Source: Isochrysis galbana
Lineage: Eukaryota > Haptophyta > Isochrysidales > Isochrysidaceae
Direction: 5' to 3'
NCBI GenBank assembly: GCA_018136815.1
Contig: CM030931.1
Coordinates: 9,356,629-9,420,628, forward strand
Length of the DNA stretch: 64,000 bases
In this document: positions 32,686 to 45,448 of the stretch, in pieces
How the letters are laid out: every line of letters begins with the position of its first letter
Position numbering within the stretch: the stretch's first letter is position 1
Translations under genes and position numbers: made by a program
Notes under the pieces: model-generated
Seen by the model: the letters and a program-made list of their open reading frames with translations, nothing else
Told to the model about the DNA's origin: nothing
The model's database searches: none

Positions 32686-34216
32686 GCAAACGCGTAGTCT
32701 TAAAGACTACCGTGTAGTCTTGGGAGGGGGGGGGAAGACAACGGAAAATGTTAGCCTCATTGCCGCCTCATTATCAACGGCCAAAGCCTCGCCACGGTCC
32801 GCCCCCTCCCCCTGAGAGTCTCCCCTATCATCTCCCTGCTTTGAGTGCCAGGTTTGGCCCTGACAACCCACTAAACAGCGCCCGACAGCCGTGGGGTCAG
32901 CAAGTGCTCGGGCGCTTGGCGAGCGCGCCGAGTGATTCCCAAATTGGTACCCTTGCGGAGACCCCAAGCGACCGGGTCGCGGCGGCACCAAGCGTAGTTG
33001 CAGCGCACATTACAATCCCGCTGGTTGTGGCGCCAGATTGTACGCCCTGTAATGACGTTGCGAGTGGTGCGCGTGTGCGTGATCACCTTCCAGCGTCTGG
33101 AGTTTGCGTTGCGCGTTGGCGCGACGGCGACGGTGATCTGCCGCACTTCCGATCGATCAAAATTTTGCATCAATGGCGGCGAGCGTTCACATACTTGTGA
33201 TGTTTGTGCGTAGCATGGCCCGTGCCGATGTCAGGTGAGCGACCAACGGTCATATCAAGCCTTTATGACCGTGATAATAGAGGTCAAAACAAACGTATTT
33301 AATGATAGGATCAACGAAAATAAACGCTTGATTCTCCCGTAAACGCCCGGTTTCTTCTGTGCTCAGTCGACTGTGAAGAGGGCTTCTTCGGACTTCGGTC
33401 CACTGCGATGGCGCCTCGGAGAGGGGTGTCCGATGGGCCACCGGCCAGGGCTCCTCTGGAAGGCAGGCCAGAGGGATCGGAGATGGCCGGGCCTGTACCG
33501 GCATGGCTGCGCTGCCCACTTCCACCGCGGCCCAGGTGGGGCCCATCGCGTTGGCGATCGTCCAGGGGCCGGCAAATGCCGGCCTCTCGCTGTACGAGAG
33601 GCCCTCGTCAGCGCGCCAGCTGGTGTGGGGGGGCAGCATTTTCGTTCTGAGGGCGCTTTTTTGGCGTCAGTCCTCGTTTTCTGGTCTAGGGTGGCCGCAT
33701 GCGCCGCAGAAGCACCCGCGCGCGGGCGCCATGTCCCCCCACTGCAGGTTGCATTGGCAGCGCTCGAGAGGGCCTCTGGAGCCCGACTTCAGTAGGCCAT
33801 AGCGAGCGCGATCTCGTCGCTTGCGGGTAGATCTCTGCGGCAAGTGGTAGGGAATGCATAGTAGGGCCCCAATCCACGGGGTTGGCGGTCTCAGGTGGCC
33901 TGTGAGTCTGTATGTGTGAATCTGCCCTTGGGTCGTTGAACGTCAATGACCGTAGTCTTCAACATTCGTATACAAAAAGTCGCTTTTCGGCGTTCAGAGT
34001 TTTTCGGTTTCAAGATGGGGATCTATCAGATAGCGACTGTTTTAGGTGTCTGGGCACAATAAAAAATTCTGGGATGCTAATATGACGTAGTTCCAAACTG
34101 CGAAGTCGTTGTCTTTAAAGCTACCGGTAGTCTTCGTTGCGCCCCTTCTACCGCGAGGGGGCCTTCCTTCCAGCCGCTTGATGCAGGTCGGACCACGCCG
34201 CGGAGTCCAGATGGAC
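32686..34216. other. Unique flank of the copia insertion; contig end
   Basis: No gene is recognised. The segment contains adjacent hairpins at about 33570-33605 (ggccggcaaatgccggcc, then ctctcgctgtacgagag). It also has loosely inverted sequences near its ends (agactaccgtgtagtct at ~32703 and aaagctaccggtagtctt at ~34118). The whole segment recurs at 41795-43329 with scattered single-base insertions and deletions. Confidence 0.6.
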
Positions 34217-34316
34217 NNNNNNNNNNNNNNNNNNNNNNNNNNNNNNNNNNNNNNNNNNNNNNNNNNNNNNNNNNNNNNNNNNNNNNNNNNNNNNNNNNNN
34301 NNNNNNNNNNNNNNNN
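34217..34316. other. Assembly gap, 100 N
   Basis: Exactly 100 unknown bases, the usual placeholder for a gap of unknown size. It lies between two copies of the same ~9-kb sequence. Confidence 0.98.
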
Positions 34317-37300
34317 AGGAAGCAGCCAGAGCGGCAACAAAAAGCAGTAGGGTCATGACAGACAGTGAGAGAGACAGTGGTACAGGGGTGAAGAGAGGTC
34401 AGAACCTGGGACACCTGGGGGCACTGGGGATTCAAGATACCCCTGGGGCACGGTGATTCTACAACAATACACCCCACAAACCCTTACATATACCCACCAC
34501 GGTTCTTTGGATAATACTCTGAGACAAACAGGAAGGCGTGCGAGGGAACAAAGAAGGAATCAAGGATTTAGGGAATTGGCGAGTATTGCCTTAGTATGAG
34601 CGATGAAGCGTCGTGAGTGTTGATGAAGGTGAGATTCCTTAGGTGCACTAAGTCGATCTAGAGTGAGCTGAGATCCCCAAGATGAAGGCGAGGTCTAGAA
34701 GTCGATGTGCAAATGACTCGGGAACCCCAAGAACTCGATGTGCATCGACTGCAGATGATAATGTAGAGAAGAGTCCAGAAGGTGGTGCACATGATGAAAG
34801 AGGCTGATGACTTGATGAAAAGGAATCTGGCAGACAAAGTTATCGGTAAAGCCGATTCTATCGGTAAGGACCAATGGGTTGTGTTGGCAGATGACGGCAC
34901 TCTGTGATACCCCCCATAAGGCGAGACGGAGGGTGAGGCTTAGATACAGAGGATAAGGGTAGAAGAATGGAGAATGCCTTGCATGACAGTCGTAATACTC
35001 GGAGTGGTATATGTCACTGGAGCTTTTCGTCAGAGGCAGTCTTAGAGGCAGACGTTGTTCCTGCCGTAGCTTCTTCGGCGGAACATGAATTTGAACTCGT
35101 CAGACTTTGTGCAATGATGGACGCGCAGTCGTTTAGAAGGGATAGGAGACGGCAGAAGGAGCGGGCCCAAGGGGCTTGGTGAGGATGTCAGCGAGCATAA
35201 GGTTACCGGGGACATGTCGATAGCGAGGGCGCGCTTTGCAACGAGATCGCGGAGGAAAGCGGCGGCGCGCATTATGTGCTTGGTCTTTTTGAAGGCAACG
35301 GGGTCGAGGGACATGTTGATGGCAGACTTGGAGTCGGAGCACAGAAGGGTAGGGCCATCCGGCGGGAGAGATAGGTCGACAAGCAAATCCCGGATGAAGA
35401 GGATGTCGCGGGCAGCAAGCATGGCACCGAAGTACTCGGCCTCGGCGCTCGACAACGAGACGGAGCGTTGGGTCTTGGAGAACCAGTGGACAGGACAGCC
35501 GTACAGAAAGAAGATGGCGCCCGTACAAGAGAAGCGAGATTCCCAATTTGAGTCGACATGGACTAGAAAGGGCAGCGAGGGATCCGGGCGAAAGAGCAGA
35601 GCGCAGGTGGAGGAGTCACGCACGTAGCAAAGGACGCGGACGACAGCGGCGAAGTGCGTAGGACCAGGGTTGGTCATGAAGCGTGAGAGCTGCGAGGCTG
35701 CATATGCGAGATCTGGCCTAGACATGTTGGCAAGCCAGAGGAGGCCCCCAACGATGGCCATATAGGTGTCGCGCTTGGAGGCATGGAGTCAAAAGCAACA
35801 GAGCCAGGCGTGGGTGAATCAGATGGATCGAGGTGGAGGGCGCCGAGAGGGGATTTGAAGGTGCGTGTGGTAGTGCTAGATAGGAAAGCATCATGCCGTT
35901 GAAGGAGATCTGAGACGTAAAGACTCTGAGATAAGGTGAGGATCCGACGCGGACGGTCACGAGCCACGGCAACATTGAGGATCCACGAGAGTTCGCCCTT
36001 GTCTTCAATGGGGAACCTATCGCCGAGATCGTGAACAAAACGAGCGCGGAGGCCGGAGTCATTGTCGACGATGAGGGCGTCGTCCACGTACACCAGCACC
36101 CAAAGCAAAGACGAGCCGCTGATGAAGATGTAGAGACAGACATCGATAGTAGAGCGCGTGAAGCCCCACTTCAGGAGGAAGGAGGTGAGAAGCTCGGCCC
36201 ATTCGCGCCCAGCTTGACGGAGGCCATAGATAGAGCGCAATAATTTGCACACGAGACGAACCCCGCGACAGTCACGAGGAGGGAGGCCAGGTGGCATGCG
36301 CATGAAGAGGGGCTGTGGAAGAGTGGCTTGCAGATAAGCTTGGCGGACGTCGATGGAGGACAAGTTGTAGTCACGAGCGGCAGCGATGGCAAGCACGAGA
36401 CGGATGGTAACCGTTTTGACCACGGTAGAGAAGATGCGGTCGAAATCGACTCCGTATCGTTGAGTATTGCCGTCGGCGACGAGGCGGGCCTTGAATTTCT
36501 CGATGGAGCCGTCGGCCTTGCGTTTGACGCGAAGACAAAATGGCAATGCATAAGATTGGCGCCTCGGGCATGGCGTCCTCGGGAACGCACTCCCAAGTGC
36601 GAAGTGCCATGAGGCCGCCGAGCTCCTTGTTGATGGCCACGCGCCAATAGTCGGCATGGGTGGACTGAAGCGCTTGACGGTACGTCTTGGGGACCGTCAC
36701 ATCCCCCATGTCGGCAACAACGGTGACGGCTTGGGCGAAGGGTGAATGGTCGCTACCGGCGTGAGCAAAAGGTGGACAGCTGTCGCCGGTAGTGAGCAGG
36801 TCGGAGGTAAAAGCAAAACATAAAGGGTCAGATCGAGAATCGAACCCTGCCGCTGCAGCTCCAAGAGCAAACACAGCTGCAGCCTGAGCCATAGAGGTAT
36901 TCTGCATTGAAGGAGTATGAGCAGAAGTAGTATTCATACCATGACGTTGGTGCTCGAGCTCAAGGAGGCGTGGGGAGCGACGAATTGCAGATGGTGCTGC
37001 AGTAGGTGCAGGTACAGGAGTTGGAACGGGGGCAGGGGAGGGGGCAGGTGCAAATGCAGCTGGATCGTCGTCATTCTCAAGCCAGTTGGGTCTAGGCTCA
37101 TCCTTGAGGCCTGGGAACTGGTCCTCCCATACGCGGATCTTGGCTGCAACAATGACACGTTTGGAGTCGAGTAAGTAGACAACATGGCCAGGGCTCTCCT
37201 CAGAAGGCCCCATGTAGAGGCCATACCAACCTCTGTCGGCGAAGTGGCGATCGCCAACACGTCGCGGCACGGGGGCAACGACGGCACAAAGGCAACCAAA

Positions 37301-40300
37301 AGCATAGAGACAACGGATGTCAGGGGGATGCCCAGTGAGGAGTTGATAAGGCGACAAGTTCCGGCGAGAAGGTCGTGGAAGCCTGTTGGTGATCCAAACC
37401 GCTGTCTGCATGGCAAAGGGATGAAAGGACGGAGGCAGACCAGCAGCAGCAAGAAGGACGCGGGCTGTACCAAAGGTGACGCCCCACATACGTTCCACAT
37501 GTGAGTTTTGTTGCGGCGTGTATTCCGATGAGTAGCTTGCACGGATACGACGGTGAGCAAGGAAGTCTCGGAAGTGATAGGAGAGGAAAGCGCTTCCCTT
37601 GTCGGATCGCACAATGGAGGGCTTGTATGTGCCGTCAAGGGAGCGAAGATGAGCGGCGACGTCTGCAATGAATTGGCCTAGAGCTGAGGCTGCGACCTCG
37701 GCGGTCATGGCTCGCGCGGGCCATACCCGGGTGAAGCCGCTACCAGCATCCACAGTACCGCAGTAGCATGTGTACTTGAAGAGGATGCTCTCCAAAAGCG
37801 GGCCGGCAAAGTCCATGTAGACCATGGCTCCGGGAGGCGGTTGGGCGTCAAGGGAAGTTGGGAGGCGGGAGAAGGGGGCGGCGCGCATGCGACCACGGAC
37901 AACTGCTTCCGGCATGGGGAGGCCAGTTGGCGGGCGGTGGCGAGACAGGTTGTGGCCAACGGTGGCGGTGGGCACAAGCGACCATTGATCAGCGTAAGGA
38001 AAACCGAGGCGTCGATAGAGCAGAGCGTGTGAGGCAAGGTCTCCATGCACCACAGTAGCAGCTGCCGAAGCAGAGGCCGCGGAGGGGCGAAGTGGGCAGC
38101 GGACAGAGTGAGGACGGGTGTCAGAAGGTGCCACGAATCGCACTGGGATGCGAAATGCGGCTGAGTCATCGTGGACACGTATGGGATGAGCGCCAGGAAC
38201 ATGGATGTAGCCTGCATCGAGGTCATGGCGGAAACCAAAAAGATCTCGCATAACCCGTGTAGAATACAGCACAGTATTGCACTCAGCCAAGACAAGGACG
38301 TTTGGAATCTCGTAGCATTCCCAAGTGTCGCCGACAAGGAGGTACACCAAAGCAATCCCAACTGCCTGGGCGACAACGGGACCAGCAGCAGTGTCAACAC
38401 CTAGGCGAGGGTGGGCATCCGTGACGCGCCACAGGCGGTCAAGGCGGTCAACAACCCAAAACGTAGCCATGGAGTCAACAAGAGCTTCTTCCTCAATCGG
38501 CGTCTTAGTCTCGGTCGCAAGGAGAGGCAAGGGACCTTTGGCACAAAGAGCATAGCCAAAGGTCCGCATGCTAGCGGTGTAGGCTTGGATGGCACCATTA
38601 GCATCATTTTGATCTGATGCGATGGCAGAAGCCGCGGCATGGGCCTGGGTATAGGCCATGAGAGGGGTGCCACTTGTAGAAGGCGGCTGGTGTGGCGCCT
38701 GTGATGCTTCAGGTGGATTAGTTACAGTAGGTGTAGGGGTAGTTGCAGCAGCCTGGGCGTAGGTTGATGATGAGGTTGAGGCAGGCACAGCCGCAACACG
38801 AGAGGCATCACGATCGAGTAATTCGAGTGCACGTCGTGTGAGCCGAGAACGAGTGCCGGAGGTCGTAGACGTTGATAAGCGGGGGCATATGTCTGCATGA
38901 TGATCAGCCCCGCACCCGCGGCACTTGGTTGTGGGTTGTTTGCAAAACGGCCGATTGTGTGAGCCCAAACAACGGAGGCAAATGGGCTCACCCTTCGGCG
39001 GAGGACGCTCGCTTGACGGCCGACCTTTCCCTTTGGATGAGGATTTAGGTGCGGTGACGGCGAAAGCATGTGCAGCAGGGCGTTGAGCCGAGAGTTCCGC
39101 ACGAGTTTGACTGACATATTCTTCATAATGGTCAACAAAGGAGGTTAGCCGCCTGCCGCGTACGAATTGCCGGAGTTGTGAGTAGGCCAAGGGGAGTGAA
39201 TGATCAAAGAAAGCAATGAGGGTGGCATCGTCCGGAGGAGGTTTGCCCGTGCGCTTAATGCCCGCGACGGCCATATTGATGTTGTCATATTGGCGGCGTA
39301 GATCAGCGAGATCGAGGCCGGCCCTAGCATCAATCACATGTGTCTGTGCCATGCCAAGGTAGTGAGCATAATCGGCAGCATCATCTTTCTTGGCAGCGAA
39401 GGTGGCACGCAGGTAGCGTAAGGCGCCCACGCCATCGTTTGCATGGCCATGAAAGACAGATACACGCAAGGATGCTGGGAGGGCTTGGAGAAGTAGGCCA
39501 TACAGTCGGGCATTGAGAGTGTCATAGGACCGTTGCTTCTCCCCATCCTCATCCGGGCGGGTAACATCATCTTCAAGAAGGTGGATGGCATCTGTGAGTT
39601 TCCATGCAACATAGCCGGAGAAGAGGATGGCCCACTCCATGTATTCAGACCTCTCGCCGGAGAAGGTGGGCAAAGTGGAAGCCTCTGAAGTTGCCGGCGC
39701 ACAAACAAAGGTGGGTAGGTGGGATAGAAGTAAGAGAAGCACCATGAAGGAGGGCCGAAGCGCCGAGGACCGAATTGAAGTGTGCGACCTGACAAGATAG
39801 GTGGACTTGGCGCGAGCGTGAAGGCGTTTGGATTCCAAAAGGTTCCGATGGCGTTCACGGACTAGAAAAGCCGCGTAGCCGGACTTCTTCTTCTTGAGTG
39901 GGAGAACTAGAGGAGCATCATCTTCGCCCCCCTCGTCTGTGGCGCAGCATTGATTGTACGTCAAGCGCTTGGTTGCCCAAGTGAAGAGGGTTCTGGCACG
40001 GAGGTAGAGAGAGAAAGATGCCGAGAGAAGAGAGGTAGCCCAAGAGCTGAGTGAGTAGTAAGCCTCGTAGAGGAAGAGTGATAGGATGCGACCGGCTGTA
40101 TGGCGCACAACCGTAGAAGTTGTGAGTAAGGCGACAAGCCAAGCATTGCTCCGAATGTGCAAGTCTTCGGCGGCAACAAAAGAGGCACAAACAGCAGAAG
40201 TGGGTAGGTGTCGCAGGAGCGAGAAAGCCAAGTGGCAGCAACCAAGGAGGTGATGGAGGGACTCCATAAAATTTCCAACATAGGAGATGGAGGAGTAGAT

Positions 40301-41794
40301 AGCACGTGAGTGGCGGCGGCGGCGAGTGGCGGCCCGACGAGCGGCACGTGATGAGTGTAGAGGTCCAGATGGGACAGAATGGAGGGCTCCATAGAATGAC
40401 AGCTGGTCAAGAAGGGCCTGCAACCATGTATCAGAGAAGAGAAGTCCCAAAACTCCAACATAGGAGATGGAGGAGTAGATAGCACGTGAGTGGCGGCGGC
40501 GGCGAGTGACGGCGCGACGAGCGGCACGTGATGAGTGTAGAGGTCCAGATGGGACAGAATGGAGGGCTCCATAGAATGACAGCTGGTCAAGGAGGGCCTG
40601 CAACCATTTATCAGAGAAGAGAAGTCCACCCCATCCCAGAAGGGGGGGAGTGAGGGGTGGTGGCTGAAGTGAGAGTGAGAATTGCGTGCAAACGCGCGTA
40701 GGAGAGAGGTTTAGGAAACCGCGAGATTCCTCTTGCATGTTTATGATGGGGGAGAGATTTTCACCAAAGCTAGAGACCTGAGACATAAGGGAAAGGATAG
40801 AGGGAGAGGAAACACCTCCTCCATGCCAAAGGGCCTTGGGGTGGAGATGTAAGAAAGGAAGAGTGGGACGATAAGGCGATGCGCTTGGGCGTTTTGGTGA
40901 AAAGACGCCGGTGACGGCGTTCTTCGACACGAGTTCATCGCAGATTTTTGCAGAGGGCTCACCCTGAGGCAGACAGAAGGGGCAGGGGAGGAAGAGGGCC
41001 CATCCCACTGCCCCAAGGTCTCCCCCTTGGTGCAATGGGATGACGCTCGCTTGCGGTGAGGTGCGCATGCTGCAGTTCGACGCTCGTCGAGTGCGACGAG
41101 CGAGTGCGAGTCTGGCAGGGACAGGCAGGCAGGCATGGACAGAGGCATGGCAGTGGCACACACCTGGGTGGGAGCTCCATATCGCGCTGGATGCCAGGAA
41201 GCAGCCAGAGCGGCAACAAAAAGCAGTAGGGTCATGACAGACAGTGAGAGAGACAGTGGTACAGGGGTGAGAGAGAGGTCAGAACCTGGGACACCTGGGG
41301 GCACTGGGGATCTCAAGATACCCCTGGGGCACGGTGATTCTACAACGATCACACACCCACAAACCCTTACATATACCCCACCACGGTTCTTTGGATAATA
41401 CTCTGAGACAAACAGGAAGGCGTGCGAGGGAACAAAGAAGGAATCAAGGATTTAGGGAATTGGCGAGTATTGCCTTAGTATGAGCCGATGAAGCGTCGTG
41501 AGTGTTGATGAAGGTGAGATTCCTTAGGTGCACTAAGTCGATCTAGAGTGAGCTGAGATCCCCAAGATGAAGGCGAGGTCTAGAAGTCGATGTGCAAATG
41601 ACTCGGGAACCCCAAGAACTCGATGTGCATCGACTGCAGATGATAATGTAGAGAAGAGTCCAGAAGGTGGTGCACATGATGAAAGAGGCTGATGACTTGA
41701 TGAAAAGGAATCTAGCAGACAAAGTTATCGGTAAAGCCGATTCTATCGGTAAGGACCAATGGGTTGTGTTGGCAGATGACGGCACTCTGTGATA
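34317..41794 (-). mobile_element. Second copy of the copia element (probable assembly duplicate)
   Basis: Starts 16 bp inside the left LTR right after the gap and ends with the right LTR 41180-41794, followed by the same gttgcgcaaacgcg flank as the first copy. It matches 25191-32680 almost perfectly. Single-base losses are concentrated at its gap-proximal end (near 35216, 35781, 36527 and 36562), as expected for a poorly supported contig end. A true second insertion should have a different flank. Confidence 0.85.
34952..41352 (-). pseudogene. Frameshifted copy of the copia polyprotein
   Basis: The frame is intact from 41352 through the RT start, then broken by single-base deletions near 36562 and 36527 and again near 35781 and 35216. 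The pieces 41161-36371, 36657-35674 and 35761-35042 together cover Gag to RNase H. The breaks are most likely sequencing errors rather than mutations. Confidence 0.8.
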
Positions 41795-43329
41795 GTTGCG
41801 CAAACGCGTAGTCTTAAAGACTACCGTGTAGTCTTGGGAGGGGGGGGGGAAGACAACGGAAAATGTTAGCCTCATTGCCGCCTCATTATCAACGGCCAAA
41901 GCCTCGCCACGGTCCGCCCCCCTCCCCCTGAGAGTCTCCCCTATCATCTCCCTGCTTTGAGTGCCCAGGTTTGCCCTGACAACCCACTAAACAGCGCCCG
42001 ACAGCCGTGGGGTCAGCAAGTGCTCGGGCGCTTGGCGAGCGCGCCGAGTGATTCCCAAATTGGTACCCTTGCGGAGACCCCAAGCGACCGGGTCGCGGCG
42101 GCACCAAGCGTAGTTGCAGCGCACATTACAATCCCGCTGGTTGTGCGCCAGATTGTACGCCCTGTAATGACGTTGCGAGTGTGCGCGTGTGCGTGATCAC
42201 CTTCAGCGTCTGGAGTTTGCGTTGCGCGTTGCGCGACGGCGACGGTGATCTGCCGCACTTCCGATCGATCAAAATTTTGCATCAATGGCGGCGAGCGTCA
42301 CATACTTGTGATGTTTGTGCGTAGCATGGCCCGTGCGATGTCAGGTGAGCGACCAACGGTCATATCAAGCCTTTATGACCGTGATAATAGAGGTCAAAAC
42401 AAACGTATTTTAATGATAGGATCAACGAAAATAAAACGCTTGATTCTCCCGTAAACGCCCGGTTTCTTCTGTGCTCAAGTCGACTGTGAAGAGGGCTTCT
42501 TCGGACTTCGGTCCACTGCGATGGCGCCTCGGAGAGGGGTGTCCGATGGGCCACCGGCCAGGGCTCCTCTGGAAGGCAGGCCAGAGGGATCGAGATGGCC
42601 GGGCCTGTACCGGCATGGCTGCGCTGCCCACTTCCACCGCGGCCCAGGTGGGGCCCATCGCGTTGGCGATCGTCCAGGGGCCGGCAAATGCCGGCCTCTC
42701 GCTGTACGAGAGGCCCTCGTCAGCGCGCCAGCTGGTGTGGGGGGGCAGCATTTCGTTCTGAGGGCGCTTTTTTGGCGTCAGTCCTCGTTTTCTGGTCTAG
42801 GGTGGCCGCATGCGCCGCAGAAGCACCCGCGCGCGGGCGCCATGTCCCCCCACTGCAGGTTGCATTGGCAGCGCTCGAGAGGGCCTCTGGAGCCCGACTT
42901 CAGTAGGCCATAGCGAGCGCGATCTCGTCGCTTGCGGGTAGATCTCTGCGGCAAAGTGGTAGGGAATGCATAGTAGGGCCCCAATCCACGGGGTTGGCGG
43001 TCTCAGGTGGCCTGTGAGTCTGTATGTGTGAATCTGCCCTTGGGTCGTTGAACGTCAATGACCGTAGTCTTCAACATTCGTATACAAAAAAGTCGCTTTT
43101 CGCGTTCGAGTTTTTCGGTTTCAAGATGGGGATCTATCAGATAGCGACTGTTTTAGGTGTCTGGGCACAATAAAAAATTCTGGGATGCTAATATGACGTA
43201 GTTCCAACACTGCGAAGTCGTTGTCTTTAAAGCTACCGGTAGTCTTCGTTGCGCCCCTTCTACCGCGAGGGGGCCTTCCCTTCCAGCCGCTTGATGCAGG
43301 TCGGACCACGCCGCGGAGTCCAGATGGAC
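41795..43329. other. Repeat of the flank 32681-34216
   Basis: The same unique sequence as 32681-34216, differing by scattered one-base indels (for example gtggcgccag/gtgcgccag and cttccagcg/cttcagcg). Beyond 43329 the sequence is new, so this is where the second contig continues past the overlap. Confidence 0.85.
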
Positions 43330-43384
43330 ACCGTCACCAACCGATGGGCGCGGACCGACTTCGCCGCCAACCACTTGCATCGCG

Positions 43385-43645
43385 TCAAGCACCTCGACCT
43401 CCTTGAGGTCGACGGCGCAAAGATCTTGCCACGGATCGCGAGTCGTCTCGCCTCCCTGACAGATCGAGCATGACCACTGGCACCGGCTCGATATGCGACG
43501 ATTCGGAAGGGAAACGATCGGCGGAAGGCGCGGCGAAGGTGGCCGGGAGTGATGGAATGACGGGCTGGACCACCTCCACCTCCTCAGCAGAGAAAGGCGG
43601 GAGGACGGGCTTGGGCGAGGGCGAGCGCGACGACGGAACGGACAT
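43385..43645 (-). pseudogene. Retroelement Gag-leader fragment (family F)
   Basis: Starts MSVPSSRSPSPKPVLPPFSA, which resembles MSFSPPSSPSLKPACPPSSA at 54762. It is followed on the 5' side by degenerate (gagaacga)n sequence, as in the 54.8-kb copy. Probably the 5' end of a Ty3/gypsy-like element with the rest lost. Confidence 0.5.
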
Positions 43646-43649
43646 GACT

Positions 43650-44310
43650 GGGCGGATCGGGACGGATAGGCTGGGGCTGAGGGAGTGGAGAGGTTTGGTA
43701 TTGAGGTAGTGTTGAGAACGAGGGACGAGAACGGGAACGAGAACGAGAACGAGAGCGACGAACGGAGAACGACAGACGACAGACGGCTAGGGGCCGATGG
43801 ACCGACGAGATGACACCACACTCACGTCAACACTCTCCACACTTACGTATCTTATCACGGAACACACAGGAACCTGCTGACAGACCGAACAAGGAAGAGA
43901 ATGCCGACAAGAGAGCGACGGGGCGACGGACGATCCGACGGGGGCGACGGTTACGCACAGGAATAAGAAGGGAATCTTTCGAAAACCCTTAAGTGAGTTG
44001 ATGAAGACCGAAGTAAAATAGCGCCACGATATAATCCAACGGCCAACACCTAAGGGGGAATCAGGTCACACAAGCAAGGAGGCGGTTCCTTGCACCGGCG
44101 CTACCTGAACGCTCGACTTAGCCTAAAAACGCGAGGAGCACGCAAGGAGGTAAGCCAGGTGAGGGGCAAGGAGGCGACAAGGGAGGCGACAAAGGAAGCG
44201 AGGGCAAAGAGGGCGAATGGGCGAATGTAGGATCCTGCGACGGTGACTAGTGACTAGCCTGCAAGGAAGGGACATATAGAAACGCAAACAACTTCTAAAA
44301 CAAAAAGGTC
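43650..44310. other. Degenerate retroelement 5' region, no gene
   Basis: Purine-rich microrepeats (gaacgagaacgagag), then ordinary sequence. It parallels 54780-55100 in order and is presumably LTR or leader sequence. Confidence 0.4.
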
Positions 44311-44392
44311 GATCGCGGATGCGACACTCCACACTCCCTCGCGCACCCCAACTACTCGCTGCGCTCGCTGCGCTTGAGTTGTGTAGACGGCG

Positions 44393-44800
44393 ATGTCTTA
44401 CGCACGCTCGCCAAAGCCGCGCTCCCATGCCTCTCGCGCATCGAGTGGAGTACCTTCAGTGTATCCTCCAACCGCTCCACCGTGCGTCTGTCCGATGCGG
44501 ATCTTGGTCTGTCGCGTGCTTGAGGCAGGAGCGTGTCGGAGGACCCATACGCTCATCCTCGACCGCAACCGGATTGGACCGGCGGGCGTGCAGCGGTTGT
44601 GCGAGCTCGCGCGGAGCTTTCGGTTGTCGTCGGTGGACCTCTCGTGCAACCCCATTTGGCGCGGAGAGTCAGCCTATGCTCTCACAACTGAGGAAGCTCA
44701 AGGTGCAAGTCACCCTGTGATCACGAGGCGCCGAGAGAGGGGGTCCAACATCCTAGTCATCAATATTATATATGTATATGGGGGCATAATTTCTCCCTAA
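44393..44800 (+). pseudogene. Leucine-rich repeat fragment (RNI type)
   Basis: The frame contains HTLILDRNRIGPAGVQRLCE followed by LSSVDLSCNPIWRGE, which is one and a half ribonuclease-inhibitor-type leucine-rich repeats. The N-terminal part is unremarkable and the C-terminus runs into low-value sequence. It may be an exon of a larger LRR gene or a decayed fragment; no further repeats are visible nearby. Confidence 0.5.
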
Positions 44801-44949
44801 TTTGGGTGGTGCACCGGGACTTTTGATGGCCCGCACCTTGGAGCGGGGTGGTGGGAGCCAGCGGGGCGCGCCTCCATGACCATGACCGCCTATCGTTTAT
44901 AACGACAGTTCGAGCGGCGCGCGCTCAATGACCCTATCTTTTTAAAGTT

Positions 44950-45033
44950 CATACGTGGGGGGTCGAGAGAGGGGAGGGGGGGGAGGGCGTGGCCCCCCGC
45001 GCAATGACGACTAAGTAAAAGATTAGTTTTTAA
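44950..45033 (-). repeat. Diverged hairpin end of repeat family B
   Basis: A run of G, then cgtggccccccgcgc, then gactaagtaaaagattagtt. This has the same layout as the 5' hairpin of the B elements with different but still pairing stem bases. Confidence 0.45.
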
Positions 45034-45448
45034 GCTAGAGTCTGCATGTTGCATTGCGCATTGCTAAATTCCAAATTCAATATCAATAACAGTTCAATCT
45101 TTCCTACAAAAATGATTCATTGCCGCTGCACATCACACGACCTGCTACTGTGATAGCAAGCCGCAAGCCCTGCTTTGGTCGCCTAGAGCAGTAGCATGGA
45201 GTGGGCAGATAGTGTGCAGCCTGTGCATGAGGCGATCGGCCAGGCACGCGCGCGGCGCACCTGAGTGGGACGCGGGTCTTCGTCTTGGCGCCGGCGCGTC
45301 GTCGACGGCTTTTGAGCCGTCCCTTCGGCTGGCGCGATGGCGGTGGAGGAGAGGGATGGGAGGGAGGCGCCGTGCGTCGCCATCGGGCGCCGGAGACACG
45401 ATGGCTTCCTCATCGAGTGATAACCATGGCGCCTCGCTCGTATGATAA
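45034..45448. other. 3' flank of ALG3, no gene recognised
   Basis: AT-rich at 45040-45120, otherwise without recognisable features. Confidence 0.4.

Noticed and set aside
32748-33946. Several overlapping frames in the copia flank
   Set aside because: No motif, frames disagree between the two near-identical copies because of one-base indels, and no splice pattern restores a protein.
34317-41794. A second, independent copia insertion in tandem with the first
   Set aside because: The right flank is identical to that of the first copy and a 100-N gap lies at the junction; a contig overlap explains both better.
44393-44800. Complete LRR gene
   Set aside because: Only one and a half repeats are visible and no flanking exons were found; kept as a fragment.
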